Assembly (NCBI RefSeq): GCF_004366035.1
Contig: NZ_SOEE01000002.1
Coordinates: forward strand, 558,001-622,000
Reading direction: 5' to 3'
DNA: 64,000 bases
Source of the DNA: Cytobacillus oceanisediminis
Lineage (GTDB): Bacteria > Bacillota > Bacilli > Bacillales > Cytobacillaceae
In this document: positions 18,837-27,397 of the stretch, in pieces
Numbering within the stretch: position 1 is the stretch's first letter
How the letters are laid out: each line of letters starts with the position of its first letter
Notes under the pieces: model-generated
Told to the model about the DNA's origin: nothing
The model's input: the letters and a program-made list of their open reading frames with translations, nothing else
Database searches by the model: none
Translations under genes and position numbers: made by a program

Positions 18837-19463
18837 ATGAAAGAACGTTTCTTATTTTTTATTATCGGGATGCTGATACTGACTATGGGTGTAGCCCTAA
18901 TTATCAGGTCAAACCTTGGAGCTTCTGCATGGGATGCCCTGGCTGTAGGTGAATCTCAAATGTTTCACTTAACAGTTGGCACCTTTGTTTTTATTAATGG
19001 AGTCGCACTCATTTTTATAAATGCTTTTTTAATGAAAAAAAAGCCTGAAGTCCTTGCAGCCATTTCCATCTTGATTATCGGCGCACTAATTGACTTTTGG
19101 CTTCTCGTTATTTTTGGTGACCTTTCCCCGCAAACATTGGCGGGTCAGTCATCCATATTGCTTTTTGGCATCCTTTCGATGGGAATGGGAGTGGCCATCT
19201 ATTTGCAGGCCAAATTCCCGGCTAGTCCGATGGATACATTGATGGTGGCCATTCACACTAGATTTGGATTGAATTTAAGAAATTCAAGGATTATCAGCGA
19301 AAGCTTTGCCCTGCTGCTTGCGTTCTTATTCAAAGGTGCAATCGGTGTAGGAACGATAGTTGTCACATTAACACTTGGTCTGGTTGTACAATTCTTTTAC
19401 CCGGTTTTCGAAAGAACGCTCGAAAAAATGCAGGTGCCCAAAGGCCCGCTTATTACCAAATGA
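18837..19463 (+). CDS. YczE/YyaS/YitT-family membrane protein
   Basis: A 208-residue membrane protein with five or six helices. The family motif NLGASAWDALAVG is near residue 28, with a second related motif FPASPMDTLMVAIHTRF near residue 128, indicating an internal duplication. YczE-family proteins are membrane proteins of poorly known function; B. subtilis YczE affects bacillomycin and surfactin-type synthesis indirectly. The ATG at 18837 has a weak GGAG site. It is a single-gene unit ending in a terminator that overlaps the end of the convergent helicase gene. Confidence 0.85.
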   Translation: MKERFLFFIIGMLILTMGVALIIRSNLGASAWDALAVGESQMFHLTVGTFVFINGVALIFINAFLMKKKPEVLAAISILIIGALIDFWLLVIFGDLSPQTLAGQSSILLFGILSMGMGVAIYLQAKFPASPMDTLMVAIHTRFGLNLRNSRIISESFALLLAFLFKGAIGVGTIVVTLTLGLVVQFFYPVFERTLEKMQVPKGPLITK

Positions 19464-19470
19464 TTACCCT

Positions 19471-19500
19471 CATCCTGCTCTTACCGGGCAGGATGTTTTA
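19471..19500 (+). terminator. intrinsic terminator after YczE-like gene
   Basis: CATCCTGC / GCAGGATG (19471-19478 with 19488-19495) followed by TTTT. It overlaps the last codons of the convergent helicase gene. Confidence 0.8.
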
Positions 19501-21790
19501 ACTTCTTAAACAAAATGGAATCCTTCCATTCATCAGGCAGCAGGGCCTGATACTTTGCCTGTACATACCTGTCATCCATTAAGACAATCATTCCTGTATC
19601 GTTTTCAGAACGAATTAGCCTGCCCCCTGCCTGAAGAACTTTGTTCATTCCAGGATAAGTATAGGCATAATCATAGCCGTTTTTCCCTTGCTGCTGGAAA
19701 TAAGCTTTCATCATATCACGTTCAAACCCGATCTGGGGAAGACCCACACCAACCACAAAAACACCATTCAGCCTATCTCCCTGCAAATCAATTCCTTCTG
19801 AAAAAACCCCGCCCATGACGGCAAATCCCAATAGAGTTCCGGAAGCATTTGGCTGAAATGCATCCAGAAACTCCTCCCTTTCTTCTTCATCCATTCCCGT
19901 TTTTTGAATGATTGTATGTACGTGCATTTCCTCATGGGTGAACCTTTCATAAACATTCTCCATATATTGATAGGATGGAAAGAAGATCAAGTAATTCCCC
20001 TTCTGTCCCTTTAGCATGTCCTTAATCGTGCTGACAATCGGTTCGATAGATCCTTCCCGGTCACGGTATCTGGTAGAAAGCGGCTGAATGTAGACCTTGG
20101 CCTGATCTTTGGAGAATGGGGAAGGAACGGAAACAATATAATCTTCCTCTTGAAAGCCAAGCATGTCCAGATAATAGTTAAGAGGCATTAAAGTAGCGGA
20201 AAAAAAGATAGCCGACTTATAACCTTTTCTGGCCTTACGCAGAAGATTCGATGGATCCAGGCAAAATAACTTGATGATCAGGTCATTCCTCTGCTTTTGA
20301 ATATAAGTTACAAACCTTTCATCATACAGTTTGCCTATTCTGATGAAGTTCTGAGCAGCAAAGAATACCTCCAGCAATTCTTCATCCGTATTGCTTCTGT
20401 TTTGCCCCAAATAGTTTTCGGCATTTTGAACAAATTCCTCAAGAACCTCAAAAAGCTCTTCAGGGGGATCTTTTTCTGCGACTTCCTGATTTTCACCACA
20501 TTTCTTTTTTAATGCAATAAAAATTCCATTAACCTGTTTTGCGCTAGTATGAATCCCTTTGTCCCTCCCCTTAAAGCTTCTGCTCAATTGAAGAAATGCT
20601 GATTTTTCCAGGGAACTTGAATACATTTCTCTTCCCCGGTCCACAAGGTTATGCGCTTCATCGATCAGAAGCGCCGTTTTCTTTTTCTCCTCTTCAAGCA
20701 GTCGCTTAAGTGAGACCCTCGGATCGAAAATATAGTTATAATCACCGATAATGGCATCAGCGGCATATGCAGCGTCCAGTGAAAATTCAAAAGGGCAGAC
20801 TTTATGCTTCATAGCATAATTTTCAATTGTTTTTCTGGTTATCATGTTCTCCTTCTTCAGGAGGTCAAGTACGGCATGGTTGATCCGGTCGTAATATCCA
20901 TTGGCAAACTCACAGCTGTCTTTTTGGCAATTGGTCTCTTCCTTAAAGCAAATTTTGTCCTTGGCAGTAATTGTGACCGATTTAAGATTCAATCCGCCAT
21001 CCCCCATAATGGCAACGGCCCCTTCAGCAGCCTGACGGGTAATGGTTTTAGCTGTGGCATAAATGATTCTCTGAATATGGCCTTCTCCAATGGCTTTTAA
21101 TGCTGGAAAAAGAGTAGAAATTGTTTTTCCAATGCCTGTAGGTGCGTTGGCAAATAAGTTTTTCTCCTCTGCAATGGTTTTGTAAACTGCCCCGGCAAAT
21201 TTCCTCTGGCCATTTCGGTAGGCAGGAAAAGGAAAAGCCAATTCTTGTATGCTCTTTGTTAATTCCTGTTGATGCTGAACCCTCAAGTCAGCATATGGAA
21301 AATAGGATTCCAGAAGGTAAAGTATAAATTCTTCAAGTTCACGAAAAGAATAGCTTTGCTGAAATCTTTTCACTTCATCTGTTTTAGATTGTACATAGGT
21401 TATTTGAACCCTCATCTCTGGAAGATTATGATCTTTTGCATACATGAAAGCATAGCATTTAGCCTGAGCCCAATGGACAGGGTAAGCAAATTCATCAATT
21501 TCAGATAGCGGGAGGGAAACAGACTTAATTTCATCGATAATGTGTTCTTCATTTCTGATGAGAAGCCCGTCACACCTGCCCTCAAGCTGAAAGTCGAGGT
21601 GATAGAAAGTTAAGGCTTCTTGCAGGTACACTTCTTTTTGATCTTCTTCCCCATAAAGTTTTTGGATTCTCTGATGAATCCTGGTTCCTTCTGAAAGCGG
21701 CACTGCAGAACGGAAGCCTGTTTCAATGCTGCCGCTTTTATAAACATATTCAACTAACGATCTAACCGATATTTTTATCTTATTTTCCAT
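19481..21790 (-). CDS. PD-(D/E)XK nuclease-DinG/XPD helicase fusion
   Basis: A 769-residue DNA repair enzyme. Residues ~25-150 form a Cas4/RecB-like PD-(D/E)XK nuclease module (GRCDGLLIRNEEHIIDEIKS, then a QAKCYAFMYA helix). From ~190 onward is a DEAD_2/XPD-type superfamily 2 helicase: Walker A NAPTGIGKTIST, four cysteines expected to hold a 4Fe-4S cluster (CFKEETNCQKDSC and KVCPFEF), the DEAH box LLIDEAHNLVD, and a C-terminal helicase domain with GVFSEGIDLQGD and QAGGRLIRSEND. It should be a 5'-3' helicase acting on damaged DNA. A LexA-like box overlaps its promoter. The ATG follows AAGGAG. Confidence 0.9.
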   Translation of the reverse strand: MENKIKISVRSLVEYVYKSGSIETGFRSAVPLSEGTRIHQRIQKLYGEEDQKEVYLQEALTFYHLDFQLEGRCDGLLIRNEEHIIDEIKSVSLPLSEIDEFAYPVHWAQAKCYAFMYAKDHNLPEMRVQITYVQSKTDEVKRFQQSYSFRELEEFILYLLESYFPYADLRVQHQQELTKSIQELAFPFPAYRNGQRKFAGAVYKTIAEEKNLFANAPTGIGKTISTLFPALKAIGEGHIQRIIYATAKTITRQAAEGAVAIMGDGGLNLKSVTITAKDKICFKEETNCQKDSCEFANGYYDRINHAVLDLLKKENMITRKTIENYAMKHKVCPFEFSLDAAYAADAIIGDYNYIFDPRVSLKRLLEEEKKKTALLIDEAHNLVDRGREMYSSSLEKSAFLQLSRSFKGRDKGIHTSAKQVNGIFIALKKKCGENQEVAEKDPPEELFEVLEEFVQNAENYLGQNRSNTDEELLEVFFAAQNFIRIGKLYDERFVTYIQKQRNDLIIKLFCLDPSNLLRKARKGYKSAIFFSATLMPLNYYLDMLGFQEEDYIVSVPSPFSKDQAKVYIQPLSTRYRDREGSIEPIVSTIKDMLKGQKGNYLIFFPSYQYMENVYERFTHEEMHVHTIIQKTGMDEEEREEFLDAFQPNASGTLLGFAVMGGVFSEGIDLQGDRLNGVFVVGVGLPQIGFERDMMKAYFQQQGKNGYDYAYTYPGMNKVLQAGGRLIRSENDTGMIVLMDDRYVQAKYQALLPDEWKDSILFKKLKHPAR

Positions 21791-21820
21791 TGAAACGGCT
21801 CCTTAGTTTATTATTTCTAC

Positions 21821-21838
21821 ATTATAGCACATACGTTC
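21821..21838 (-). promoter_or_regulatory. LexA-like box and TATAAT upstream of helicase
   Basis: On the minus strand GAACGTATGTGC (21838-21827) differs at one position from the Gram-positive LexA core GAACNNNNGTTC and keeps the R-N-R-Y centre. It directly abuts a TATAAT box (21826-21821), 30 bases before the helicase start codon, so a bound repressor would block transcription. Confidence 0.6.
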
Positions 21839-21949
21839 TATTGATAAGAAAGATTTGCAATATAAGGAAATGACCCTTTACAATTTAAGGAGAGAAAAAA
21901 TGGGAGGAGTGTGAGCGGATCTGTTCGTTGCCTGAACAGGCCATAAAAG

Positions 21950-22384
21950 TTGAAAAAAATTATTTTTTGGACAATAACCGGAGGGTCTTTTATATTATTG
22001 GGATTCCTAATCTATTTTGCTTCAATGGATCTGATATCAAATAAAGTAATGACAGAGGTTGCCGGCAGCATCACTGATGATGATCTGGAGATGCTTGCTG
22101 CTGATCCAAATGTAGAGGCCCTCCTCGGAAGCAGCCCAGAGGATTTAACAACAGTAAATCTAGAAAAGACATCGTTGCCGATCAAGACAAAAGACGAGGC
22201 AGTGAAGAAGATTTCAGAGAGCTTTTCGATGAAGGAAATCCAGCAGAGTGTCTCAAAAGTAAAAGGCGGACTGACTTCTGAAGAGCAGAATGAATTATAC
22301 AGTCTTTTAACAGAAAGGTTATCAGAGGAAGAATTAACTGCCCTGAAAATCATTGCTATACAGGAAGTAAAGAAGAGTGATTAA
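21950..22384 (+). CDS. membrane-anchored hypothetical protein, 144 aa
   Basis: A 144-residue protein with one N-terminal membrane helix (residues ~3-24) followed by an acidic, helical outer domain rich in Leu and Glu (SITDDDLEMLAADPNVEALL, LTSEEQNELYSLLTERLSEE). The start is uncertain: TTG at 21950 has only a weak ribosome site, and a CTGTTC/GAACAG inverted repeat lies just before it. No cysteine or catalytic motif is seen, and I do not recognise a named family. A small membrane protein gene follows on the same strand after ~110 bases. Confidence 0.7.
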   Translation: MKKIIFWTITGGSFILLGFLIYFASMDLISNKVMTEVAGSITDDDLEMLAADPNVEALLGSSPEDLTTVNLEKTSLPIKTKDEAVKKISESFSMKEIQQSVSKVKGGLTSEEQNELYSLLTERLSEEELTALKIIAIQEVKKSD

Positions 22385-22494
22385 CACCAGATAATTCCAA
22401 AGAACTGTTTTTGTGTTATTCCGAAGATTCGGGATATTAGACCAAGCAAAATTCCTTCCTTTTCATACCTTAGTATGGAAGGGAGGGATCTATA

Positions 22495-22680
22495 ATGTAT
22501 CAATTGGCATTATTATATCTTGCTTGCATGCTTGCAGGCTACGGATTGACAATGGTACCTGTTTCTGCAGTTATTACTTCAGGCATTGCCAGCTTTTTCA
22601 CCATTGTCGGCAGTCTGGCTATGATCATCTTTGGTCTTGCCATCCTTTATCTTGGCGTGAAAGCTTTGTTAGGGAAATAG
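22495..22680 (+). CDS. small membrane protein, 61 aa, two helices
   Basis: A 61-residue protein that is almost wholly hydrophobic, with two membrane helices (residues ~4-27 and ~34-57) and a short C-terminal basic end (GVKALLGK). GGAGGG lies 8 bases upstream of the ATG, and a strong terminator lies downstream. Two-helix proteins of this size may act as toxins, holins or membrane-protein partners; nothing here decides. Confidence 0.7.
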   Translation: MYQLALLYLACMLAGYGLTMVPVSAVITSGIASFFTIVGSLAMIIFGLAILYLGVKALLGK

Positions 22681-22693
22681 GTTACATTTTAGG

Positions 22694-22730
22694 AAACACC
22701 AGCACTGAGCGGCTGGTGTTTTCGTTTTAT
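22694..22730 (+). terminator. intrinsic terminator after 61-aa gene
   Basis: AAACACCAGC / GCTGGTGTTT (22694-22703 with 22712-22721) followed by a T-rich tail. Confidence 0.9.
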
Positions 22731-22749
22731 CTCCCTTTAACTGAACCCG

Positions 22750-23784
22750 TCATTCACCTGGCAGCAGCTGTGCTGAGGCAAGCTCGATCCCATTTTTATA
22801 AAACCTCTCAGCAATTACATGTCTTAACCGGCTTTCAAATTTCTGTTTGGCTTCAAAGTTTGCAACAGGGACTTCTATTAGAAAGTCCATGGCCTTATTG
22901 CGGAAATCCACAAAACGGATATCAGGTGCAGGTGCCGATAAAACCCCTTCTGTGTTGGGCATTTCCACGTCGACTGCTTCTCTGAGAAGCTTTTCAACTT
23001 TATCTGTATCAGTACCATACGCTACGCTGATTAGAACCTGGGCAAGCATTTCTGAGCCTGTCCGGTTCTTAATGATTTGTTCGATGAAGTATTGGTTTGG
23101 GACGATGAGTGTTCCCTCTTTAGCTGTGCGGACGATAGTGGATCTGAGACGGATGCTTTCTATTCTACCGATCTTATTATTGATCTCGATCACTTCCCCA
23201 ATTTCAATCGGCCGTTCAAAAAGGATAATGATGCCTGAAATAAAGTTACCGGCAATATTGCGCATGCCGAACCCTATACCAATGCCGAGAACCCCCAGTA
23301 GGGCAGCAGCCGCTGTTAAATCAAGGCCAACCGTTGTCAGGCTGATGGCGAGCGCTGCAATCATAACGGTATAATAGATCATTCTGTTGAATGAATAACC
23401 GAGCCCCCTGTCAACTCCATAGAATTCATAAACAGATGTTAATACATATTTGGTGAATACTTTTACGATCCGATTTGCAAGCGAGACTGTCAAAAAAGCT
23501 ACGATTATTAAATATAGCGTCACATCCACATCCCCTGCTGTGAACAGGGTATAAAAAAGCCATTTCTCCCTTGAAAAATAAAACAAGAATAGAATGATAA
23601 TTCCATAAAAAGCTGCCCAATTCACGAGTGAAGAAATTCCCTGAATGATCCGGTCGTTTTGTACTGACTTGCCCTTCCACTTTTTTACGAGTAAGTTAAC
23701 TGTCCATTTGGCAGCCAATATCACTCCTGCAAACAATAAAAACAGCATTGCTTCCTTAATGGTTACATTTTTTATAAACAGCAT
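22750..23784 (-). CDS. MscS-family mechanosensitive channel
   Basis: A 344-residue channel that opens under membrane tension to release solutes. It has five membrane helices. The pore helix and family signature read LLGVLGIGIGFGMRNIAGNF (residues ~165-185), followed by FISGIIILFERPIEIGEVIEI, the beta domain and a C-terminal cytosolic vestibule ending near a KFESRLRHVI helix. It has two or three more N-terminal helices than E. coli MscS, as is common in Bacillus. The ATG follows AAGGAGT. It is a single-gene unit. Confidence 0.93.
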   Translation of the reverse strand: MLFIKNVTIKEAMLFLLFAGVILAAKWTVNLLVKKWKGKSVQNDRIIQGISSLVNWAAFYGIIILFLFYFSREKWLFYTLFTAGDVDVTLYLIIVAFLTVSLANRIVKVFTKYVLTSVYEFYGVDRGLGYSFNRMIYYTVMIAALAISLTTVGLDLTAAAALLGVLGIGIGFGMRNIAGNFISGIIILFERPIEIGEVIEINNKIGRIESIRLRSTIVRTAKEGTLIVPNQYFIEQIIKNRTGSEMLAQVLISVAYGTDTDKVEKLLREAVDVEMPNTEGVLSAPAPDIRFVDFRNKAMDFLIEVPVANFEAKQKFESRLRHVIAERFYKNGIELASAQLLPGE

Positions 23785-23919
23785 CGTTATACTCCTTCAC
23801 CTGTGCGTTCTTATGTTTTACCTATTCCTCTTACATCGATTCTTAAACGGCTGTGTTTAATACTGTTTGAAAAAAGGAAAGGTGTTTACTAAATACATAT
23901 ATAAGGTTGGGGTATATGA

Positions 23920-25005
23920 ATGTGGATCAATAAACCATTTTTTAAATATGCAGCAGGCACTATTTTCGTATTAATCATCATTTTTCTGCTTGGAAAGATT
24001 GATTACTTCCTATGGCCAATTAGGGTTTTGGTTGCCACCATTTTCTTTCCGGTATTGATCGCTGGGATACTTTACTACATATTGAGGCCACTGGTTAGAT
24101 TGGTTTCCAGGCCTTTACCCAAAACAGCCAGTATTATCGTCATTTTTGCTGTGGTGCTAGGTGCAGGGTATTTAGGATTTAACGCAATCGGCAATTTGAT
24201 TGGCGGCCAGGTTACTGAACTAAGCGAAAACCTGCCGGCAAAGATGGAAGATTTATCGGATGAAACGGAGAAAGTGGTTGAAAAAAACAATATGGGCATG
24301 TTTTCTTATGACCAAGTCAAAAACAAAGCCTTGAACTTTTTAGAGACCATTTTATCTGGCGCTGGCGAGAACGTGATGAAAGTCTTCTCTACCATTACAA
24401 GCATTGTCACTGTCTTGGTTGTGGTGCCCTTTATTCTTTTCTACTTCCTAAAGGATGACCACAAGCTTCGGCCTTTTCTGTTAAAATATCTGCCGGATAA
24501 ACACGAGGAAGAAGGCAATAAAATTCTCGGAGATATTGATAAGACCTTGTTTTCCTATGTTACGGGCCAGTTTATAGTGGCTGTCGTTGATGGTGTATTA
24601 ATGTATATCGGCTATATGATTATAGGCTTGGACTACGCATTAACTTTGGCATTTTTTGCGATGTTCCTTACTGTCGTGCCATTTCTTGGTCCGGTACTTG
24701 GCATCATACCCGCCATTTTCATCGGTTTACTGCAAGGTCCCGGAATGGTATTAAAAATAGTACTGGTGCTTATCGCTGTTCAGCTGCTTGAAAGTAATCT
24801 CGTTTCCCCTCATGTGATGGGCAAAAGGCTTAACCTCCATCCGCTTACAGTCATCATTATCTTAATGGCTGCAGGATCAATTTATGGTTTTATCGGAATC
24901 CTCATTGCCATACCGTTCTACTCCGTCGTTAAGGTACTTGTAAAAGACTTTAGAAGATTTTACCGTTTAAGAACAAGGAAAAGCTTGCTCTCAGAAGAAA
25001 TATAA
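23920..25005 (+). CDS. AI-2E family transporter
   Basis: A 361-residue membrane protein of the AI-2E transporter (YubA/YdbI/YtvI-type) family. About eight helices, a central charged segment (SENLPAKMEDLSDETEKVVEK), and the family motifs FFAMFLTVVPFLGPVLGIIPA and ESNLVSPHVMGKRLNLHPL. Members include sodium/proton antiporters and autoinducer-2 exporters, so the substrate cannot be assigned from sequence. The ATG at 23920 follows AAGGTTGGGG. It is a single-gene unit. Confidence 0.92.
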   Translation: MWINKPFFKYAAGTIFVLIIIFLLGKIDYFLWPIRVLVATIFFPVLIAGILYYILRPLVRLVSRPLPKTASIIVIFAVVLGAGYLGFNAIGNLIGGQVTELSENLPAKMEDLSDETEKVVEKNNMGMFSYDQVKNKALNFLETILSGAGENVMKVFSTITSIVTVLVVVPFILFYFLKDDHKLRPFLLKYLPDKHEEEGNKILGDIDKTLFSYVTGQFIVAVVDGVLMYIGYMIIGLDYALTLAFFAMFLTVVPFLGPVLGIIPAIFIGLLQGPGMVLKIVLVLIAVQLLESNLVSPHVMGKRLNLHPLTVIIILMAAGSIYGFIGILIAIPFYSVVKVLVKDFRRFYRLRTRKSLLSEEI

Positions 25006-25013
25006 AGAGGCCG

Positions 25014-25040
25014 ACTGCCGTTCTGGCAGTTTTTTATTTA
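25014..25040 (+). terminator. intrinsic terminator after AI-2E transporter
   Basis: ACTGCC / GGCAGT stem with a 5-base loop and a T run (25014-25036). Confidence 0.88.
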
Positions 25041-25114
25041 TAGGGCATGCTTATCCCAAGAAATAACAGTATAATAAGAATTGCGTGTGAATAATTTGAG
25101 AGGAGATTTTCTAA

Positions 25115-26164
25115 ATGGCATACCCAAATACAAAAGAAACCATTAACTTACTAAAAGAAATCGTTTCTATTCCAAGTCCATCCGGAAATACCAATGAAGT
25201 GATTACATATGTGGAAAAGTTTTTGAATGAGCTTAATGTTGAAACAAAACGCAACCGCAAAGGAGGGCTAATTGCTTCCCTCCCCGGTAAAGACCAAAAT
25301 CGTCACCGGATGCTGACTGCCCATGTTGATACCCTGGGAGCAATTGTGAAAGAAATTAAGCCTAGCGGACGCCTGAAGATTGACCTGATCGGAGGATTTA
25401 AATATAACTCGATTGAAGGCGAATATTGTGAAATCGAAACATCTTCAGGCAATAAATTCACCGGCACCATTCTTATGCATCAAACATCTGTTCATGTATA
25501 CAAAGATGCCGGGAAAGCTGAAAGAAACCAGGAAAACATGGAAGTGCGCATTGATGAAAAAGTACATAATGAAGAGGACGTCCGTGCACTGGGCATTGAA
25601 GTTGGAGACTTTGTTTCCTTTGATCCGCGTGTGAAGACGACACCGGCAGGATTCATTAAGTCACGCCATCTTGACGACAAGGCAAGTGTCGCGATTCTTC
25701 TTCAGCTGATTAAACAGCTGAAAACTGAGAACATTGAACTGCCGTACACAACCCATTTCCTTATCTCAAATAATGAAGAAATCGGCTATGGCGGCAATTC
25801 CAATATCACACCGGAGACTGTAGAATATCTGGCTGTTGATATGGGTGCTATGGGAGACGGGCAATCGACTGATGAGTATACCGTTTCTATCTGTGTGAAG
25901 GATGCAAGCGGCCCTTATCACTACGAACTAAGAAAGCGGCTGGTTCAGCTTGCCAAGGATAATGGAATTGGGTATAAGCTTGATATCTATCCTTTTTACG
26001 GATCTGATGCTTCTGCAGCCATCCGTGCCGGACACGATATTGTCCACGGCTTAATCGGACCGGGAATTGATTCTTCCCATGCATTCGAACGTACACATGA
26101 GGATTCAATTGAGAATACAGCTAAGCTTCTGTATCACTATGTACAATCGGAGATGGTGCTTTAA
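25115..26164 (+). CDS. M42 family metallopeptidase (aminopeptidase)
   Basis: A 349-residue cytosolic aminopeptidase with two metal ions. Visible residues are the first ligand and catalytic acid in LTAHVDTLG, the bridging aspartate in RHLDDKASVAI, the general-base Glu pair in ISNNEEIGYGG, the ligand aspartate in EYLAVDMGAM and the last His in SSHAFERTHEDS. Bacillus genomes carry several paralogues (YsdC, YtoP, YhfE); I did not separate them. It is flanked by terminators and is a single gene. The ATG follows GAGAGGAG. Confidence 0.93.
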   Translation: MAYPNTKETINLLKEIVSIPSPSGNTNEVITYVEKFLNELNVETKRNRKGGLIASLPGKDQNRHRMLTAHVDTLGAIVKEIKPSGRLKIDLIGGFKYNSIEGEYCEIETSSGNKFTGTILMHQTSVHVYKDAGKAERNQENMEVRIDEKVHNEEDVRALGIEVGDFVSFDPRVKTTPAGFIKSRHLDDKASVAILLQLIKQLKTENIELPYTTHFLISNNEEIGYGGNSNITPETVEYLAVDMGAMGDGQSTDEYTVSICVKDASGPYHYELRKRLVQLAKDNGIGYKLDIYPFYGSDASAAIRAGHDIVHGLIGPGIDSSHAFERTHEDSIENTAKLLYHYVQSEMVL

Positions 26165-26172
26165 CAAAAAAT

Positions 26173-26206
26173 AAGAAACTGCACATCATGAGTGCAGTTT
26201 CTTTTA
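26173..26206. terminator. bidirectional terminator between M42 and cwlK-like genes
   Basis: A 12-bp stem AAGAAACTGCAC / GTGCAGTTTCTT (26173-26184 with 26192-26203) followed by T-rich sequence on the plus strand. It ends just before the convergent gene's stop codon. Confidence 0.88.
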
Positions 26207-26207
26207 T

Positions 26208-26786
26208 TTATTCAGTTTCAGGCGGTCTTTTTCCTCTTTGCAGTTCCCATATGGAAAGTCCAAAGTCCATTTGGAGATGGGGATAGTCTTTGAACTGTGT
26301 CCAATCCCCTCCCCATTCAAATCCAAGCCCCTTTGCGATTTCCACGACCTCCATCCAATCTGCTTTACTGTTGCCGTTGCCGTCATAATTCATATCCCAG
26401 ATAACCTGGCCGTTTACAGACATCAGGGCGAAATCAATCGCCAGTCCGAAATTATGGTAGGACTCTCCCCCTTTTGCATGAGTAACAATATTCCCCTCAG
26501 CAGTGCGGCCTTTTTCATATAAAGCATCCTGTTCCTCTATGCTTCTGAAATCCTGGGTGATAACAACGTTTATGCCTATGTCGGCAGCCTTAGAGATCAG
26601 CTGGTCCTTTTTTTCTGCAACTGCAGGGTGAAGCTCGGTCGGGAGAGAAGTTTCCTCCAAATTTGGTGGTCCTATATAATATCTGCTATATTCATAAACT
26701 ATTAACCCAATGGTGGATAATATGAGCAGAAAAACAACTAGTTTTAACAGTGATTTTACTGGCAAGATTTCAATTTCCTTTCTCAT
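26208..26786 (-). CDS. M15 peptidoglycan endopeptidase, CwlK-like
   Basis: A 192-residue membrane-anchored or secreted peptidase. An N-terminal membrane helix at ~12-30 is followed by a VanY/CwlK-type M15 domain: QDFRSIEEQDALYEKGRT, the zinc ligands in GGESYHNFGLAIDFAL (His and Asp), and FEWGGDWTQFKDYPHLQMD, which carries the catalytic Asp and last His. CwlK of B. subtilis cleaves L-alanyl-D-glutamate bonds in cell-wall peptides; the closely spaced 'GGDW..F.DYPH' motif supports the same activity. Confidence 0.9.
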   Translation of the reverse strand: MRKEIEILPVKSLLKLVVFLLILSTIGLIVYEYSRYYIGPPNLEETSLPTELHPAVAEKKDQLISKAADIGINVVITQDFRSIEEQDALYEKGRTAEGNIVTHAKGGESYHNFGLAIDFALMSVNGQVIWDMNYDGNGNSKADWMEVVEIAKGLGFEWGGDWTQFKDYPHLQMDFGLSIWELQRGKRPPETE

Positions 26787-26814
26787 CGGTATTCCCTATA
26801 TGTATATTAAATCA

Positions 26815-26847
26815 TAAAAAGCCTCGGATTTCCCGTATCCGAGGCTT
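26815..26847 (-). terminator. intrinsic terminator of JAMM/coiled-coil operon
   Basis: AAGCCTCGGAT / ATCCGAGGCTT (11-bp stem, 26819-26829 with 26837-26847) followed by TTTT on the minus strand. Confidence 0.92.
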
Positions 26848-26893
26848 ATATGACGATCTACACAACACACCTGTTAAATTAGAAAGGATAAAA

Positions 26894-27397
26894 TTATCTT
26901 ATAACTTCAAATTTCACTTGAAAAGCCTTATGGTCAATTATTTTAAAACACTTTATACTAGTCTTCCTATTTGCGAATGAAATAATAAAATAGGCTGCTG
27001 CGGGATCATGAAAGTTTCTGATGTCATCTCTTGAAGGCAATGGGGCTGCGGAAGGATGTGAATGGTACATGCCTGTCATAGTTTGAGAGAATTTTTTCAT
27101 TTCAGTTAAGGCAGCTGAGACCTGTTTCATATCCATTGCAAAAGAAGTTGGACTTTTTTCCGTACTCCTAATTTTCCACATCATCTCGTTTCGGCCATGT
27201 TGACCGGAAAGAAGCCCACATGCTTCATAAGGAAGCTCTTCTCTGCAATGATTAATCATTTCATTCAAAACCGAACGATTTATATAAACAACATTTTTGT
27301 TGTAAAAGTCAAATTTATGGTTAACGGCCGCAGCAGCTCCTGCGTCTGGGTTGAGTGGCACTCGCAGTTCCCGAAACATAGATTTTTTTCTTGCCAT
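26894..27397 (-). CDS. M67-family JAMM/MPN+ metallopeptidase
   Basis: A 167-residue zinc peptidase or isopeptidase of the JAB/MPN+ type. The conserved glutamate is in LPYEACGLLSG, and the zinc motif HSHPxxxxxPSxxD is complete in YHSHPSAAPLPSRDD. The frame's first ATG (27397) lies inside the preceding small gene, giving a 77-base overlap in a different frame. No strong ribosome site is seen at either candidate ATG, so translation is probably coupled and the first ~30 residues (Ala-rich) are uncertain. It is the last gene of a three-gene minus-strand unit with a coiled-coil protein. Bacterial JAMM enzymes cleave protein-modifier or sulfur-carrier C-termini or process protein partners; the target here is unknown. 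Confidence 0.85.
   Translation of the reverse strand: MARKKSMFRELRVPLNPDAGAAAAVNHKFDFYNKNVVYINRSVLNEMINHCREELPYEACGLLSGQHGRNEMMWKIRSTEKSPTSFAMDMKQVSAALTEMKKFSQTMTGMYHSHPSAAPLPSRDDIRNFHDPAAAYFIISFANRKTSIKCFKIIDHKAFQVKFEVIR

Noticed and set aside
21920-21938. Inverted repeat CTGTTC / GAACAG before the 144-aa gene
   Set aside because: Half-sites are in the wrong order for a LexA box (CTGTTC...GAACAG rather than GAAC...GTTC), and there is no T tract.
22413-22985. Long plus-strand frame of 190 codons
   Set aside because: It runs through the 61-aa gene, a terminator and antisense to the MscS gene; the translation has no protein-like pattern.
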